A stretch of 64,000 nt of DNA from Adenanthera pavonina (lineage: Eukaryota; Streptophyta; Magnoliopsida; Fabales; Fabaceae). A program made the translations under genes and the position numbers. Where the stretch lies: the NCBI GenBank assembly GCA_026686845.1, contig JAIVEN010000015.1:9343501-9407500 (forward strand), given 5' to 3'. Position 1 is the first letter of the stretch. Every line of letters starts with the position of its first letter. Of the stretch, positions 61,877 to 64,000 are shown piece after piece. Under the pieces are notes generated by a model. The model was given only the letters and a program-made list of their open reading frames with translations. It was not told where the DNA came from and did not search any database.

Positions 61877-62008
61877 CTAACGATGGTGATCGCCTTGTGG
61901 TTGAGCTGTCTCCCTCACAATAATGTTCAAAGATCCACTGTGATGGAATCCCTCAATTCCCCTCTTACCTTTCTCCTCATACTTCCATATCAGAATTGCC
62001 GGGTCTGG
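61877..62008 (-). other. Possible terminal exon of an unidentified minus-strand gene
   Basis: After a TTTACAG acceptor (62011-62009 side) the frame runs 43 codons (PDPAILIWKYEEKGKRG..., ending QGDHHR) to TAG at 61877. A consensus AAG/GTAAGA donor inside it (61969) would instead give a 40-base exon joining in frame to GGCAAGACC at about 61308. Another exon-like block with good splice sites is 62540-62439 (contains WNAWEGTDAFTLVGPAFEG), but its phase does not match. I do not recognise the protein, and the model is incomplete. Confidence 0.25.
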
Positions 62009-63017
62009 CTGTAAATTTCATGGCAACAACGAAACAAATATGAAGCATAACTTGTAGATCCATCTCATGGGAAGCACAACACCTTTAAGGCTTATTATCT
62101 TTAGGTTGGACGAGAAAATATTCTGTTTGTAAAATATTAATTAATAATAGATTTTTAATGACATTTGAAATCATCCCCTTTTTAGTAATTTTTTAATTTC
62201 TCCAGTTCTTGCCGGTTAACGAATACATACAAGACCAACTTAGTTTTCCAGACTTCTCTAATTTGAATAAATAAAACTAGAGTAGAAAGTTTTTATCCGA
62301 GTAAATGGGAAAAATACTCCATTATTTCTTTCCTTCTTATATTTTTATTATTCTTCTCTCGCTTTCCCGAACCAACCCAAGAGTTAAGGCATCCTCCAGC
62401 CATTGCTTATGATCTTTCCCTTCACTGGATTCCTTTACCTCCTCCTCATCAGCGCTAAGATGCCTTCAAATGCTGGCCCAACAAGCGTAAAAGCATCAGT
62501 ACCTTCCCAAGCATTCCAAAAATCCAACTCAAGTAAACTTCTAAACAACAAAATAACAAGTCTAAAAAATTATGCCATATTTTTTAAATAAATCTTGTAT
62601 ATATAAAATCCATAATAAACAAATAAACATGTGGGGCAAAGTAAAACTTACTCAGAAAACTCACATTTTTTTACTTATAATTAGCTTACTCTTCCCATAA
62701 TTTACTACCCAAATATACCTTAGTTTTGCCAATACAAACCTATATAAACCTGAAGAGATTAGTTATCATGAAGTACAGGTCCACAAGCAGATCGTTCAAA
62801 ATAAGGTTTATGTCACAATTACCTCCACTTCACCAATGTCATACAAAAGGAATATTCACAAATGGTAGCCAGAAACCCTTACCAATTACCAATGTTAAGT
62901 TCCACAGACAAAAAGAGAAAGCATTCATTCAAGATATCTTTAATTCTTTTACACAAGGAGAAGCAAATAATATTTTTTTGGAGCTTTATCCAAACAGTTG
63001 AAAGAAGGCGGGACCGT

Positions 63018-63161
63018 TCATCCCATGGCATACTTCTGTGTCCAGCTGCGAGCAGTAGCTTCATACTTGGCTCTGTCGGTCTTGTACATGTGAGCAATTT
63101 CAGGGACGAGGGGGTCATCAGGGTTGGGATCCGTCAACAATGAGCATATTGACAAAAGGAC
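63018..63161 (-). CDS. Ubiquitin-conjugating enzyme E2, last exon (partial gene)
   Basis: On the minus strand, after a TATTTTCAG acceptor, 47 codons read VLLSICSLLTDPNPDDPLVP, then EIAHMYKTDRAKYEATARSW and TQKYAMG, then stop at 63018-63020. This is the C-terminal part of the UBC fold as in the plant UBC8/UBC28 group (UbcH5/UBE2D-like). The catalytic cysteine lies in earlier exons, which are beyond the right edge or not visible in 63162-64000. The enzyme passes ubiquitin from E1 to E3-bound substrates in cytosol and nucleus. The E2 C-terminal helices are complete. The preceding intron is at least 839 bp. Confidence 0.93.
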   Translation of the reverse strand, partial: VLLSICSLLTDPNPDDPLVPEIAHMYKTDRAKYEATARSWTQKYAMG

Positions 63162-64000
63162 CTGAAAATAATGGAAATTAGTTCTTCCAAGATTGAACTA
63201 CCGCAATACATGAAGAGGTGTCATCAATCAGGTTATCATAACAATGGCTCAAACGAAATAAAAATGAAGCTCCATAAAGGAAACTGTAAAGCATATTTAA
63301 GTTATTCAATTCGATCACTTATATTTCTGTAGTGGCTAAAACAATCATCTATACTTCTGTCAGATCATATATCGAACGTCCCAATGGGACATGTCAGATC
63401 ATATATGATCAGCTGATCAAAACGGCTTAATATTGGCTGCTGAACAAATACCAGATCTCAGAGTTTGATCGCATGTCGTCAACACATAAATCTATTGGGG
63501 CAACAACGCAAAATCTTACATATCCAGGCTACCTTCTGTCTAAGTACCACCAATACTCTAAATTCTCCTCTTGCTCCTCCTAGATAGAATACAATCCTCA
63601 AAAGTTTAGTGTTTTAGGGTATGTTAGGTTGGGGCGAAGAGAAAGGAAGGGGAGGGATTTTGCTCCCTTACCCTTGTTTGGCAATCAAATAATTGGAGGA
63701 GAGGAGGGAAAATGTTATTAAAATTTTCCATCCCCTCCCCTTATATATTTTACCTGCAAATTGGGGTAATTTGAAGGGGAAAATGTGTTATTGTGTCCAA
63801 TATGACCAAAATATCATTTACTTTTTCATAACTCAACTACACAATATACTGATCAGTCTTGTCGCGTCTCTTCTTGGTCTCACTCATAAAATATGAAATA
63901 CCTTAGTGACATACATGCATGAAGTCACGAACACACAAACACATTCGTATATTACAATATATAATCATGGTTAAAGTTAAGGAAAAAAAGAAGAAACATA
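63162..64000 (-). other. Intron of the E2 gene, continuing past the window
   Basis: No exon matching the central E2 core was found in this stretch. A purine-rich segment facing CCATCCCCTCCCC at about 63630-63745 may be an old MITE. Otherwise nothing. Confidence 0.55.

Overview
The window is nuclear DNA from a flowering plant, most likely a eudicot. It is strongly AT-rich between genes, its genes are split by GT-AG introns, and it carries plant-specific families (NET4/NAB actin-binding, AP2/ERF cytokinin response factors) and plant-type hAT, Tourist, Stowaway and Helitron remnants. I cannot name the species. There are no operons, CRISPR arrays or phage features. Layout, left to right: 1-9200 is gene-poor and holds a 1.7-kb non-autonomous hAT element (1750-3463) with an internal 306-bp tandem duplication, and a Tourist MITE (7222-7616). 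A 14-exon DEAD-box RNA helicase gene follows on + (9533-17896); all its introns are phase 0 and one carries a second hAT MITE with a perfect 8-bp target duplication. A small secretory/membrane protein gene lies on + (19940-21770), then an imperfect tRNA-Arg(CCT), then a NET4-type actin-binding coiled-coil gene on - (22863-26421, with a 5' UTR exon near 27.5 kb). From 28 to 40 kb the DNA is repeat-dominated: MITEs, a frameshifted DUF1764-family copy, a direct sequence duplication, a retroposition-like segment bounded by 19-bp repeats, and a decayed Helitron PIF1-type helicase (37.7-39.5 kb). A two-exon secreted cysteine-rich peptide gene lies on + at 40617-41215. Two CRF-type AP2/ERF transcription factor genes follow on -, at 43817-44798 and 57560-58318, separated by about 13 kb of non-coding, MITE-bearing DNA. 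At the right edge is the last exon of a ubiquitin-conjugating enzyme E2 gene on - (63018-63161), whose upstream exons lie outside the window. The genes do not form one pathway. The helicase and E2 are housekeeping-type, NET4 is cytoskeletal, and the two CRF genes are probably duplicates acting in cytokinin or developmental transcription. Exon joins were read by eye from splice consensus and frame continuity. I found no clear new defence or mobile system. The best leads are the degraded Helitron helicase, the DUF1764 copy with its frameshift, the helicase intron that carries a transit-peptide-like antisense reading frame, and the truncated tail of the first CRF gene.
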